Assembly (NCBI RefSeq): GCF_040115645.1
Contig: NC_089556.1
Span: 682,001-746,000, forward strand
Direction: 5' to 3'
From: Euwallacea fornicatus
Lineage: Eukaryota > Arthropoda > Insecta > Coleoptera > Curculionidae
DNA: 64,000 nt
A program made the position numbers and the translations under genes. The notes under the pieces were generated by a model. It did no database searches. It was not told the DNA's origin and was given only the letters and a program-made list of their open reading frames with translations. Below, piece by piece: positions 23,781-38,734 of the stretch (position 1 is its first letter; every line of letters begins with the position of its first letter).

Positions 23781-26700
23781 CGCCTATAGAGAGAAGCTGA
23801 TATTAAGGCCGACAATTTACAATGATTTTATTAATTGCGTTAGTTTTCAGGTTCCAATCATCGTATTAACGTAGGCTATTTAGCCTAAATCTTTCGGAAC
23901 ATCTTGTGTCCGAGAATTAGTTGTTTAGAAGTAACTAAAGTGTCAACACAATAATTCTACCACAAAATGTAGAAAAAGGCATGAAAATAACAGTGGCGGA
24001 CACACAACAGTTTGCAGTACTCATACCGGATTCCATGTAATTTGAGGAATATGCATTTTCATTTAGTAAAACTTTCAAGTAACTGCTGCACAACTGCCGA
24101 CTTTGTTGACCCGGCCATTGGAAACCAGTGAAAGGATTTGAAATTTCAAAAAGGAAAGTGCCGTAGTTTGTCACTTAACTTTCTAGAAATCCGTAGATAC
24201 GCGATTACGAAATATGCCACTGATATTCTTGAAAATTGAAAGTTCATAAATCGGGTGATATATCAGAAGATAACACTTAGGAAAAGCTCATTCAACATTC
24301 AAAACCATAGATGCGCTACAGAACGCAGAAAACCGCGGATTTTCGTTGATACGCAGTAACTCTTAGATCCTAATTTGGTGCCACTGGTATGGACAAATAA
24401 GACCGCGCTAAAAAAGTGTACACAACAAAAAACAAATAAATTCGAGTTTTTCGTGACGCAACATTGTGGAAGTTCTGAAAAACCGACTGCGCCACTGGCT
24501 TTTAAAAAGCTTTTTTATTTATTTTATTTTCATTATTAAGTCCGAACTAGATCGTGAGAAATATCGAAATTTCCATCGGATCAATAAATCAAAAACACTC
24601 TAAATACCCCGCTGATTTTCATAAAAATGCAACAATCGATGCACGTCATCATCTCATTATGGCCTCGGTGGGAAGCAGGGTTGCCAGCGCAAGCCGATAT
24701 TTGAATTTTTAGGGATAAAACACGAATGCTTTTTGGTTGGATCTGAAAAGAATGTCGTGCCGTAATGAGTTTGCCATTATTAGCTCTCTTGGACAGAGTC
24801 AACAGTTGTGCAACGGTTGAGAATTATACTGAATCACATGGCACCTTTCAGATACCTTTAAATAGGAGCTGAAGTCTTTTTTGCTCCGCATTTCACATTT
24901 GGAAACTGTTACATATCAGTAGAACCACCATTCCTTAGTTCTATTGCAACGGGAGGCTCAGTGTAAGCCAAACTAAAACAAGCTAGAATATCGTTGCACT
25001 GTGTCCTATTTCTTACTCTTTATCGCGGTTAGGCATCGATATTCCTCTCTTTTGGTACAGACCTATTGGGTTCGCACTGTCGCTAGGAACCTAGTTCGAC
25101 AGCAAGGTAGTGCGCTACATGAATTTACTTTGCATTAAGTCCCAATTACCCCTAGAGCCGCCACTGAGACAGATTTTGATTATATTGGGATCTGAGTTTT
25201 AATTCAACCGCACATTACAGTTCTTTGACCTGAAAAAACGGGATATTTTGAGTTAATTTAGGTGCGTAAACTGCAAATCACCGGACGATAAAATCAGTTT
25301 CAGCTAAAGCATTATTTGAGATTTACGCTTTGTTTATGTTTTGATTTACACCAACCTTTCAAGCGGAAAATCGATAGCAATTAGTTGCCCGACAGTTAAC
25401 ACCAAATGTTACAAGGCAAAGATCGTTAAAGGTCTTCAAAATCAAAGCTAGTTGCGGGCCCATTGTGTCTCCTCGCTGTTCGTGGGGTATTTTGCAAACT
25501 CAGTATTTGGTATTTAAGTCGGCTTAAAACTAAGGTTGAGCACTTCCATTAATGCGTCGGCAGGCCCATCATTACAAAGATAAATCAACCCAGATTAAAA
25601 GGTCAATTTGCGAGATGTGTTAAGATATGAGGTTGCATTGGTGCAGCACCGACGTGCTGCTGATACGAAGTGAGTAATTTGCAAGTCGCATTTTGTCGCT
25701 GTGAGATCTTTCTCAAAGAAACTTTTCTTGATGAATCGAGAAATTTTGTCTTAGTTTTTTGCACCTTGTCGAGGTTACTTCGATTAGTCGCTGTCGATGT
25801 CTCTTCTGCAGTACAAAAATCGACTTGTTACGTACATTTTTACTCTTGTAGATAAATATTATCTAGTAGCGTTGATCCGAAGGAACTAGACATAGCGATT
25901 GCGGAAATTGTAGTTATAATGCTGGAAATACTTTCCGTTTCTTTTCCCTTTTTTTTTTTATCCAATTTGATGTTAATATAACAAAAATCGGAATTTTATT
26001 GCACAACTGAAAAACTAATAATCCAGAGCCTTTATTTGATTCTATTGGCAATTTTTCTCCGGCCAAACTCCCTTAATCATCGCACAAGTAGAAAGCCCCT
26101 TTTGCTGTATAGGGGTGTAAATGGGGTGCACTCACCCCACAGTCTCGTGCACGTCGCTATTGTTGCCGAAATTAAAGGGACCAAGACCAATGCCGTTTGG
26201 CTTCGATTTATGACCTTAGAAAGTCTGGGCTTCTAGTTATAATAATTTTATATATAAAATTTCGTATCGTGAGTTTGGCACAACTCAAACCCGAACAGTA
26301 GCTTAACGGCTTAAGGCCAAGTGGTTCAATGACAATGCAGTCAGTGGTGCATGCTCAGGAGATAAAATGAAGTGAACATTTCGAGATGAGGGGACCCATT
26401 GATCTGTTGTCCCCAAGCAGCACAAGTCTGCGTCTGACTCTTTCACTGTGTTTAAAATGCACTCGTGCATAGCCGGTATTTGTTTCTATTCCCGTTTTGT
26501 ATAATATAATGTGAAGCGAGGAAGATTGGTTTCCTGATTTGAAAATGGACATGCAATGTCCGTATTAGTTTCAGTGGGCCCTATGGAGGTATTCAGGTTC
26601 ATTTCGTGATTAGCGTTATTTGATTTCAGTCGTCATTTTATGATCTCTATTAGGAGATGGCTGTGACATTTGCTTAGGAATATACACTCAAAATGCTTCT

Positions 26701-29700
26701 AAAATGACAGAAATGAAGAACATTTATCACCTGCTTTGTTTTTTGATAGACCGTTTAATTTTCTTCATAAGCCATTTGTCAATCTGGGTTATCTGAATGT
26801 TGCTCCTCGAGAAATGAGTAATGGATATAGTCTTCTGATGTTTCAAGTTAGTATTGAGAAAATTTATGACTTCATACTCAATTACATTATGTAAGCCAGG
26901 CGATAATTCCAAACGTATACAATAACATTCTCAGGACGATCCGTCATTTCAGTGACTTCTTGAGATGGAACAGGAGCTGGTTGTCCGCATTTTAAAATAA
27001 GTTAAGGTTCAGGCATAGTATGAATAATATGGAAAGTGTGAGTGTGCTTTGCAGACGTGGCCCTCAGCACGAAAAGCCTTACGTAAATGAGCTACAGGGG
27101 CATGTAACTTTACACTAGCACAGCATTATTCTCGTTAAGTCAAAAATTTTTATGGATCTTTTTTTTATGTTGTGTGGGTATAAGGCCTCAGATACAAATA
27201 ACGGTTATTGGAGCGGCGGAATTGCACGCTATTTTCAGGAAAATCTAACTGACAACGTCATTCACCCTTTACTAAGGGCTTTTATTCAGCCACGTTATCA
27301 TTTTATTTGAAATAAGTGTTCGATTATTGTGTTAAATTTAATTTTTTTTTTTACAACCTTATTACCAGTATTTGTGATTAGCTGAAGTGGCGTTTGTTAG
27401 AGTGTAATACTTCTTGCGTTCAAAGCTGCTCCTTCTTTCAAATATAGGAAACCACGTAAAATATTTATATGGATTTCTGTTATAATGGCACCCTGGGAGG
27501 GATGCGTCATTACATTTTTTGGTGACTGTTATTGTCAGATTGTTTCAATCGAGAGTAGGGTACAATTCCAGCGCTTCGTCAGCTCCTATTTGTGTGTGTA
27601 GTGTTATTCCCGAACAAAATAAAACAAAAAAAATAACAGTCAGCCCCAACTTGATAGAATATAGAGATACAAATATAGATATTTATGAACCTCTGTTTAA
27701 TAGAGTCGTGCAGAGTGCCTCGTGAATTCAAAATCAACAAATCTTCTAGTTTATATATTTCTCTCTACGGTTTAAATAGAAACGAACGAGGTAAAGCGAA
27801 GGTAAAACATCGATCGAATCTCAGAGGAAGCAATTTTTGCTCGATACCCTTTGAAGAAAAACAATTTTCTACAGAATCCCCCGAAAAAAAGGATCTGATC
27901 GTACACGGATTCTCCTCAGCTGCCCTTTAAGTCGTATTATTTTCGCATACGTCCAACATAATTGAACACTAATTGTTACACTCACACAGTTTTATTCATC
28001 TCATTGTATCGTGCCAAACCTAAAGTTAAATTCCCCTCCAAACCTCGCTGACCGTACAAAATCATACTAATGGTGCTCTTGTCGATTAGCTTTCATTATT
28101 TATTCAACAAACAACCAAATATGTATGAAATCTGTTTCCAAACAATCTACCATATAGCCTGGAAAGCAATTAAATTATTCTAGGCTAGATGAGAGTAGAC
28201 CAGAATAGGTCTGCTAGTAGAGTGCCTCATGGGATAAACATATACCTTGTAGAAGCACTCAATACTGATTTACAACAATTAAATTTACTTTAATTTTGGG
28301 ATTATGTGTGAACGATGTGAAACCGGGATTCTTGGAGTTAGGGAGTAGGAGTATGCTCTGAATAGTCAATTTGACTTGAACTGAATGATGAACATGAGGG
28401 GTCATACTTTTTTCTGGCACCTTTCAACCCCTGTAGTGTGTAAAATCCCGAGTTGTTTCCCGAATCGATTTGGAGATTTAGGATCTTTAAGGGGACCATT
28501 GAATTCAATCTACAACCATCTCATATACTTTTCCTTTCGGGATTCTCTAGGATGATCCAACAAGCTCTTTTCATCAAAGATTTTGTCTGGATTTCTTAGT
28601 GGATGAACATGTTGATAATTTATGCATGGTATGTGCAATAGTAGTTAAAACACACGTCTAAATGTAAATTGATACATAACAGTGAAAGAACACTAACAAC
28701 GGTTTCCAACTTTAGAATTTCCCGTTTGGCTTCCTAGATGGATTGTAACATACACGTATCTCACCATATCGATTTCCCTCTGGCGAATAAGTCTAATAGC
28801 ATGCATTACGGTAGAAGGGTAACCCAAAACCAAGTATCTCTTTAAAAGTAGAGCCATGAATACTTAGGTACCTCTACTTAGCGCGTTGTTATCCTTTTGC
28901 CTCGTAGTGATATTGTATAACACGTGCTTATAGTCTTATTACGGGCTGATGTATGATATCACATGGCACTGAAAAATGCTCCTCGTTGGTTCCGGAATAC
29001 CATCACAATGAGTCATTTTCAGAAAATCGTTTAAAATTAATATGCCTGCATCATCCTCCAAACGGCATTGCAATTTTTTTGGGAAATAAATTTGATGTTT
29101 GCGTGGTGGCAGAGGAGTTGCTTCGATGAATAAAACATCTTCGGCATATTAAATCCCCTTTTTATTGGATATCGTTTTAGTTTCGGCACAAAATGAGGAA
29201 AGAAAAGGCGTGGAAGATTCAGGTTATTACTTTATGGCTGATATCTTTTGCATCATATTACACACAGCGGCTCTATTCCTAAAAGAAAGTGTAATTTTCC
29301 TTTAGAAGCATCAAACTATGACTTCCGTCCGGCGTGTTCACCTAATTAATTTTTTTACTAAACTCTTTAATTTTCTCACGACCTTCACTCATTGTTAACT
29401 GCCGTGGCATAGTTTGTTTTATAATTATTGTATGTTATTGAAAATTTAAAAAAATTCACAGGAAACATTAATTTATCTCGTTATTTATAGTGGAGCGACT
29501 CTAAACATTCATTATTCCTATATGGTCCTTAGAGTTTCCAATCAGATTGGGGTTCATCACTGTCACATACCATGACTTGCTACATAAAGTACCAAAGTAC
29601 ACAATGCCATGTGCATTGTGCGCTATGCATACAATGGGACAATTCTTCTAACCAGGTGCTTCTAAAGGGACTAACGATGAGATATTGGAAATTGACCTCC

Positions 29701-32700
29701 GCTTCTAAATTCGGATTTGTCTGCTCATTTGTTCGGTGCATGCGACTAAAGCAAATATTTTGCAATCTAATCGATTTTTCTTATAAATGCATTCCATAAA
29801 ACTGTTAGTTTTTCTTGGCACGTCTCAAAGCTCATCAATATTGCAAAACTTGATAGAAGCCATAGCTTTAAGTTGGCCCTCCGAAGATTCGAAACATACA
29901 CCCTAGTTCATTTCCTCTGGGGAATATTGTTAATATATTGCAGGGAATATTGCCCTTTTACTAGTTGTATTGATTGATATTGCAATAAGGATGAATCATA
30001 AATTATCCGTCGAGGGAGAGGGAAGTTCTTGGACATGCGATAACATGGCCGAACTCCCAGCAAGTGAAGATTTATTGTTTTTGCTGATACTTGAGAAAAT
30101 TAGTTTTGCAATGAACGAAATTTAAGGTATCCAACTGTCTTCGCATCTCAGTTATATCTACATTTCACGAAATTGTGCTTCTGGAGAATTGCTCTATCTC
30201 AGACATTTCCTGCTTGGATGAGAACAACAACACTCCGTCTTATATTCCCCCTTTTATAGAAAATTACTTTCATTTATTTCTCGAGTCAGCTGCATGGGTG
30301 GAACCTCAGAAATTTCGTCTGCATGGGGGAAATGTACTATTTGAAGAGGGCTGAGAGTTGCTGTGAAGGTTTATAACTGAATCCTGATTAATTAAGAAAG
30401 TAAATAATTTTCTGAGTTTGGTGTCCGGGTTGGAACCATAGACGCTCAAATGTAGAGAACACCTGTGTGCAGAGGAATGTTGCTTAAAAAAAGGAAAAAG
30501 GATCTTTGCAGGGTCACGATAAAAAAATAAAAACAGATGTTTACGCACTATTTGACGAATCGAATCGGAGTACTCTCCGGAATTTGAGTGAAATCACGAA
30601 ACCCGTTAAATTGAAAAGTAAACACTTGGTTTTTGCCCACATCATAATGCACCATGATTTAGGTCTGCCATTATTACACGAGGTACGACGTGTCATCATG
30701 GAGATACTTCAAGTGGCGATAGTACTCGGCAAAAAAGAAGATGCTAATGGGGCCATTGCCAAGAACGTATCATTTTTGACATACACGGGGTGGTAAAATT
30801 TCACGTTTTTTCTCATATTTTGCGTTCTTGTAACGTTTGCCTTGAGTAAAATTTCGTATTTCCTTTAAGATCATGTGTGACAAAATGTCAGAATTGTTGT
30901 TGTCCACATAAACGATGTTATGTTTCTTTGGCTCATGCATTATTTTATGCTTTGACTATTTTCCGGAAGATCTTGCACGAATGCTGATAGCAAATTTAAA
31001 TCCCTTCTTCAGTTCTCTAGCTTTTTGGTCTGTTGCAACGTTTTCGAACCTTTCACCGTTTTCCCAGAATTTGCAAAAGTGTCTGTTGGTGCAAATTAAG
31101 AATGCAAAAGAACCGAGTAAAAAAATCGTTAGTTGTCAGCGACGTGAATGTCTCAAGGGGAATACGACGAAATTCAAAAAATCTAACTCGAGGCATGTGT
31201 GGGAAAAATGCAAAGTATGAGAAAAAATGTAAAACTCTGCCGCCTTGTGCATCGAAAATGATGCGTTTTTGACCATGGGTCAACTAACATTTTTTAAAAG
31301 TTATTTTACACATTACTATAACTCCTTGACGTATCCCCATGCAGATGTGTTACATCCTGTATATATTCTACTCCTACTGTGTACATCGGTACATCCTTTG
31401 ACAGTTCAAATATGAAAACTATTTGTTATTTTATGTATAAGTTTGTAAAGTGAGGGCAGAAAACGCATCATCAGACACCGAGTGCATGCCGTGTTAATTC
31501 CTATTGTCCCTGGGAAAATGGCTGCTACCGGCAAATGCAATTAGGACCGGTCCCAGTTGGACCTGTGCACTTTAATAAATTAACGTCATAAATTTTAATT
31601 ATCTGCTTAGTAGAGGAAGCGTTTAACCAAGCCTGTGTTAAGGAATCAAGTTGGGGTTGCGTTTCTGATTAGAGTCAATTTCACTGAACATTTGTTGATC
31701 TCAAATAAGCTTTGTTATCCTTTTGAATTTTAAGCTTAAAGAAAATACATTTCTGGGCTCTAAGGGTAACACAACGTCACGCTTTGCTTATCTATTGAAA
31801 AGAAAAGTCCACACATTTAGTTTTCTTTATTACGACTATTATGGCGAAAGGGGAAATTTAAAGCAATGTTTGAGTCGATGGAAATTTTCGTCTGCACGAA
31901 CGGCGAGGTTTGTGCCCGTCCACCGCAAAACATATTTCAAATACATCGGAGGGATTTTCAGTTCCTTACTGTTTGGTATTTTCTATATTTAGGGGATATT
32001 TTCCCTTTTTTGACCCCTACCAGAAAGCGATTATGCAGCTGCTACGCCGTGTTTTTGCAGAATCATAAATTTTAATACGTTCCTGCATAGACCCCTTCAG
32101 AAGTAAATTTAATAACCGGAGGGTGTATAATTGGTTATGTGGGTCACTAATACTGGTCAGCTCATGCCAGCACCGCCTCGCAATGGACGTCTAAGATAAT
32201 AATGTCAACGAATAAGCACGTCGGTGAACTCATAAGGAAAAATTTATTGTGGTACTATTTTTTCAACTTTAAGGCCTCTTTTGAAAAATGACGCAGTTAG
32301 TCTAGATTTAAAAATTGTGTAGGAGATGACAGTGCAGAACAAAACGAGCTAAAAATGATACGCTAGCAAAATAAGCAAGAAAGGAAAACGGATTCAAATC
32401 TCTGCACAAACGAGGCGCAGAGAATCAAAACTGTCTGGTATTGATTAGTATGTACATACTGCAGAAATGTCGTCTCTGGTGCCACTTTCGAAATGGAATA
32501 AACTCTAAGATAAGAAATAGACGGAAACAGGAATTTCCATCGGGCAGTTCTGAAGTCACCTATGATTTTTGTTACATTCATGCAACTCAGGCATGTGTCC
32601 ACGTATCGGCCATCCAACGAAAATTCAACTCAAGTTTCTGGTCGTTCCTAATTTCTGGAAGTTTGTCGGCGAAATTGGGGTTTGGTATCGTCGGCGTTGG

Positions 32701-35700
32701 ATTTTTATCCTGTTTCTCGGTCCATCTTGTCCGCTCCGCCCATGTCCACAAAATCTGATCCAAAGTTTCTTGAGTTGGAATTTGAACGTTTGCTTATACG
32801 TGTCGTGGCAAGGACCTACAGCAACAATCTAGTTCCTTATGTTCCCCCCCTCATGGAAATTATATATTACATTATCATTTCAAAAACACATTAAATTGAT
32901 TCGGAAGTTGATCACAACGTACCCCCGTTTTGTACTATGTCACGCTAATTAAAATACAAATGAACATTTGCAAAGTTACAATTGATAACAGTTTCACTAT
33001 GTTTTGCAAATTGGACGCAAACCAAAACTTTCCCTCCATTTTACCAGCTCTGCCTTTGTTAGGAAGGTAATTAATGTCCGAGTGTACCCTGAATTTTACG
33101 GAACACACTAACTGATAATTAATGCCGTTTAATAATAATTTATTATCCGACCACGCCTTGAATTATTGCAGTTGCCCCGTAGCGCAATTTATCCAGGTCA
33201 GGTAGATATTAGATCATTCAGGAACTTTGCAAAGCCCTTTGCCAGGAGTTTTTTTAAATTCGTTCATGGACCTTCCAGCACCAGGGCATTTTTCACCACT
33301 ATTTAAACGAGAGTCTTTGTCAATACGCTAAAAGAGCTAATCTCCAGCCATTCTCCGTTTTTCATTACTTCTTTAATTACTTCTAATAAGTGTTAAAAGG
33401 GGAATAAACTGGCAGCCGGCTCCCAGACAAATAAAAATTAATTAAGGTTAACTCTGAAAAGAGATGCATTTCTTTGGAAGCTAGATAAATGTGATGGTTT
33501 TGTCGATAGATTTCAGGTCAAATCTAGTACTTTTCACTGCATCCCGTTCCTGGAAAAATTCCAAATCTGCCCTATATACACGAATAAACTTGAGAAATCC
33601 TTCAGCCGCTCTAATCCCTTTCGAAATTGCGTTAGAGAAATTTTCAGCAAACGGAATGTTATTCAGTTGGAGAACAATTTTCCTGGAACAGCGTGTCCGA
33701 ATCTTTTGTTGGTTCGAACGGTCGACTGCCTGCAGGGCTATTAAACTCAAACTCTGCGGGATTTTGAGGTTTTATTTATTTATTGATCGATCCAGGATAT
33801 TTTCGTAAACTTCAGAGTTTCCAGTACAGGGGCGTAGAAGTGTGGGTCAAGGTAACCGACTTGATTCGGACGAATCAAATCTAGAAATCTTTAGATCTGT
33901 ATTTTTATGTCTTTACCATCTTTTCTTCTCTTTTATTTATTAGTTGCGAGGGCCTCGTGTGTACTTACAGAACTAAATTGCGAAGATTCCAGATGGAGAT
34001 TGCCTTATGAAGGAAGCAGCCTGTTGAAGTTTCAAAGAAGTATGCTAACTCAAGAAGGAAGTCCGATTTGCAAACCATCGGCACGGAGAATCTATTATTA
34101 TCTTTGCCCTGCAATCGTGATGGATATCTCTTTCTGTGCAGTTTCCGTTTAAAGGCGCCGACAATGCGCGAAATTTTCGTTCACCTTTGCGTGGTTATAA
34201 ACTCATTATAAACGGGGTGTTTCTTATTCCAACACGTCTCTACGAGATAATCCCGTTTAACTGCCGCCACTAACTCTATTGCTATACAATATACATAAAC
34301 GGGAGGTTCCCATCAAACTGACCGAAATTGGGATCAAAATAATCCCATAAGTTGACTGCCCACAAATGTTGCGTTCAAACTTTGATATCCGATTAATTAG
34401 GACATTAAATTTCCTCCGCCCAACTTTTGTGTAATATAAGGGAAAATTACATTAGCTTTTAACGTTTCCGTTTGCCATTCCGCATGTAAGCCTCCAAAAG
34501 AAAACCACTTACGCAAATGTCGTCTATACAAAAGTTCCATCAGTTTGAACGTACAAACACCACTTTTCCAAATCACTGGAAAATAGACCAAATGCTTGTC
34601 GAACATCAGATTCAATTTAAATGCGCGTCGAACTTGTTTGGCTGTTGAAATTTCTTTTTTTTTTCAGCATGGGGACTCTTTTAGCTAAAAATTTGCCCCC
34701 TCGTTCTTTTCATGAATAAATTCGATCCGATTTGTGGAATCGGAGAATTTTAGAGTACCTACACAAGTTTTGAAATCGCGCTAATTTAAAGCCTTCTTTT
34801 ATTGGAATATTAATTGAAATAAAATTTTCCGGACAAAGACCTTCTCACCCTAATTTCTACTGCAATCGTGATTGAGAAAAAGCACAAAAGAATGAAATGT
34901 CAGCGAAACCTTTTCAAGCCGATTTTATCGCCCTTTTTCAACGTCTGTCCGAAGGGAATCAATAATTCCTTCGTCCTCCAACTTTAATTTTCCAATTACG
35001 TTTGCTTAGCGCGCCCGACCTGCTGAGACAATCAAATTCCCGTCTTTAACTTTTAAAACTTCAGATAAGGGAAACTTGAAAAATTAAGAAATAATTTTTT
35101 CAATTCCGGAGTTTGATAATGAAATTCTTTATCTTTCTGTCATAGGAAATGTTCCGGATTCCCACTTTCAATGTTTGAAGGTGATTTAATGTAATTGGAA
35201 GTGTAGAATAGATTTGATTTATCGCGAGCGGCCCTAAAATTGTTTGTCCCACGACTTAGCACATCCATCGTGTCTTAATATCGTTTATAGCTCACTTGGC
35301 AGATTCGACTTCTGTTTGTTCGTCCCTTTTCCATCAAAGCGCCACTTTGTATTCTTCAATGGTCAGGAAAAAGCTACTCAGGAAATGACTCTCAGAGAGA
35401 AGCTCTGACGTTTCTTTGAGCTCGGAGAAGAAGTAGCAACTGGAGCCCCAACTGTAGTGCTAGTCTTGTAGTGCTGATATATCGTGATATTTCATAGTTT
35501 GTGAGGTACATAATTTCATTTAGCACGATTCGATCGTTTTCGATCAAAAAATATTTGTCCTTCAAAAACGACCGATTTCTTGAAAAATGTGTAAGAGTGC
35601 AAAAAGATGTAGAACTCAATTTACTGTCACATTGTTAAACCTTAATTGCATGTTAGATTAAGGTAAAAAAATTCGTAACTTTTAAGGATGACCCACCCTT

Positions 35701-38274
35701 AATCTACCTCTTATTGAGCTTTCGCCCACTTCAAATTTTTAGCAAATAAAAATGTCAATAAAGTATAAACATTTTCCAAACATTGTTATTCCAAGTTAAG
35801 GCTTTTCTGAAATTCCCAACTTTTTCAAGTTTTTTATTCACCTTCTGAAACCAATACCTCAGCAACCACAGGCATCAGAAAAACTTCATATAAAAAAATG
35901 AGATGTTTGGAGGTCCTCTAAAAGCACCTGTTCTGTGTCGGTTGCGTTGCGAATCACCCTGTATCTGCATGTCGAGGCAGTATACGAAGAGAATGCAAAC
36001 TGACAGCATGCAGCGTGACACCTTCAACTGGGTCGCGCTTTACCGGATTGCCGGTTAGTCGTGAGCTGTTACGTAATCAGACCGGTTGGCGTTAAACATT
36101 ATTCAGAGAACACGGTTGGACGAAGACGTGAAATAACTTTCTAGTTATAAAAAATTCGACATTTTGTATTGAATTTGGTATGAAGAAAAGAAAATTTTAT
36201 ATTAACCCGTCCTTGCTGTTTGGATTTGATCCCTTCTACAGAGTTGTCGGTTGGATGCGAGTTCTTGACCGGTGCAGTTCCCGAGTTTGGCTTTCAAATT
36301 GATCTGATCTAACGAGAATGGAAATTGACACTTACATAGATTGGCTAAGTAAAGGGTTTTACACCATTATTTTTCCAGTCTTTTCTTTGATAATGCGGCG
36401 TGACAGCGCAATAACGAAACAAGGAGAGTCCGGCTTTAATGGAGTATCCGAGGAAAAACGGGGCATTTACGTGGCTTATTTCTGTAAAGCCATTATAGTG
36501 CTCTTTCTAGAATATTTTAAAATTTATAGGTTCAATATGTCTGCTCGTTATTTGCTCCATTAGGCCTTTACAAGCTTGTAAATTTACTATAAATTATTGA
36601 ATGGCGTCTAGTAAATGAATATTCTGACACAATAATTGAGCTAATTCAGTAAGTTAATGGGATGTATTTAATATTATGCAAAAAAAAGGGTTTTTGATGC
36701 TTACATACTTTATTTCATTGCGACGCGCTAAACATAGTTTAAGTAATTTGGATTTTATTGCAATTCAAGTTCGTTCAAAGGAAATCTCCCTGGCAGGGAC
36801 CATCATCTATGGGAAATTACTAATTCTTGCTAATAAGTATTTTTTTTATTTTCTGCCTTAAAAAGCACTTATTCCATCATCTGTCCATTTGTACATATTA
36901 CTTAAAAATCTCGAAAAGCTTACTTAGTAGATTAAATTTAGAAAGCTCATAATTTACGTTCCAAGCAAGCATAGAAAATTCCATTAAGTTCTTAAAACTT
37001 CCCCTCAGAACTGTCAGACATTTAACATAATTTCATGTAGATGTCGGGAAGTTAATCTTCAAATGCATAAGATGGTGGGTTTTAAGATCCGTATATGCAT
37101 ACATTTCAGCAAGTACGTACATCTACGGGCTATTGGGACCAAAAATATGATGCATCGATCATACAGAGATGTAAAATTGTTACTTTAATGTTGATTTCAT
37201 ATAACTGGATTAATTAGAAATCAGTTCAAGCTCTATACGCCAAGATTGAATAATGCCGGGTTTGCGATTTGAACCCTCTTCTCTGTCATTCGCAGTTTTC
37301 TCCAAGATTTACTATCTTATCGCTTAATTCAACAGATGAGAAAACAAAGGGTCGATTATATTTAATGAGTGCACTCAAAATAAATAGGAAACGTCGATAA
37401 TGTCCTCCGTTTCCAGGTTTAACAAATGATGGCAATTCCTAACGCCTGTGTTCAGAATATTACTTTAAACGACAAAACTTTTATAGCCAAGAAAGTAGAA
37501 AATGACACTTAGCTCCAGCTTATACACGAAGAGCTTTTAAAAATTCCGCTAAAGTTTCTCTGCCCATAATCTTTGTATCTACTTTTAATTTGTCAATTTT
37601 TGCCAGTTTAGTTTCAAAGCCTGACAAGGATTACTGAGAAATGAAAAGGCTAAGGAGGGTAAAATGCTCTATCTGTCCCAAAATAATATGCTAATAGTTC
37701 GATTTCATTTGCATCTTGAGGGGTAAATTTCGGTCTAAAACGTTTTCACACTTATGTATTCACCAAATTAACAGAGTTTATATCATTTGTCATCCAGATA
37801 ACTCTCTGAGCCCTATATTGTCGTCGGTCTGTCTCATTTACATTTTCGGCATTAGTTTGCTACTAAAAAGCAATTGAGGAAAGGCGCATTACTTTCTTGA
37901 TTTAGGGAACGCGTCACAATGATACTTTACCCACTTAATTTGTCTTTGATACGAATCATCACTCTTTCCTTTAATCGCATCGTTTTTGGAAATTTTTTCC
38001 AGTATCGATTAGACTTAAATGTTGACGAATCCTTTCACCGATTTTTGTCCATATTTGCAATTTCTTACCAATACAATTTTAAAATGAATTTGAACTTTAG
38101 ACCTGATTGTGTATCTTACACCGTTTTGCATACCTTCATTAGAAAGATGAGCTTGAGTGCACGGAGCTCAACACTGCTCGTATGCAGTACACTGCTTTCA
38201 AACAAATATCATTTATCTCCATTTGTACCACGTCTCCTTATATTTAATAACCAACGTAACGTAGTATTGCTATA

Positions 38275-38734
38275 CAGGGTGTTCTCGAATTAGTGTATAT
38301 CCATTTAAACGGCCTTAAATGTTCTCGTTACACTGTCCGAAATGGCCTGGTCATTAAGGAACGAACTGGGTGTTATTAAATGATATTTTTAATAAATTAC
38401 GGAGCAACATGGTGTAATTTAATGCTGGTAGGAGGTATTATTGTGTACGACCATATCCATATCAGCTCTTCGGCTTGTTAATTTGGTTTTCTTGTTCCAA
38501 AGATGTCTTACATGAGGCTGTTTGCCTACGGCTGTCTAATGGGCACCAAAAAGCACGAAACCGGTAATGGGCTAGATTTTCTTGAGCGCGCTGTTTCTGA
38601 CAAAATGTGTTTCTGAATCTGTGCAAATCATTGCGGCTAATCGAATTTACCAAATTTCACGTTCAGTGGCGTATTATACAAAACTTGCGGTGATAAATGG
38701 AGGCTTATGACCCCAGAAAAATTACACTACCCTG
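38275..38734. mobile_element. possible non-autonomous DNA transposon with TA target duplication
   Basis: The left end CAGGGTGTTCTCG is preceded by TA (38273-38274). The right end, read on the minus strand, is CAGGGTAGTGTAA and is followed by TA (38735-38736). Only the outer six bases match exactly, so the ends are weak. The interior has no transposase motif. CAGGGTG ends are common in insect mariner-like elements. Confidence 0.28.

Noticed and set aside
26299..26333. A/B-box-like pair (TAGCTTAACGG ... GGTTCAATGAC)
   Set aside because: The A box fits well, but spacing is too short and no cloverleaf forms; not enough for a tRNA or SINE call.
30506..33808. Cluster of 70-105 codon ORFs on both strands in the long intron
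   Set aside because: No domain motifs, no consistent splice structure, and overlapping frames on both strands point to chance ORFs.
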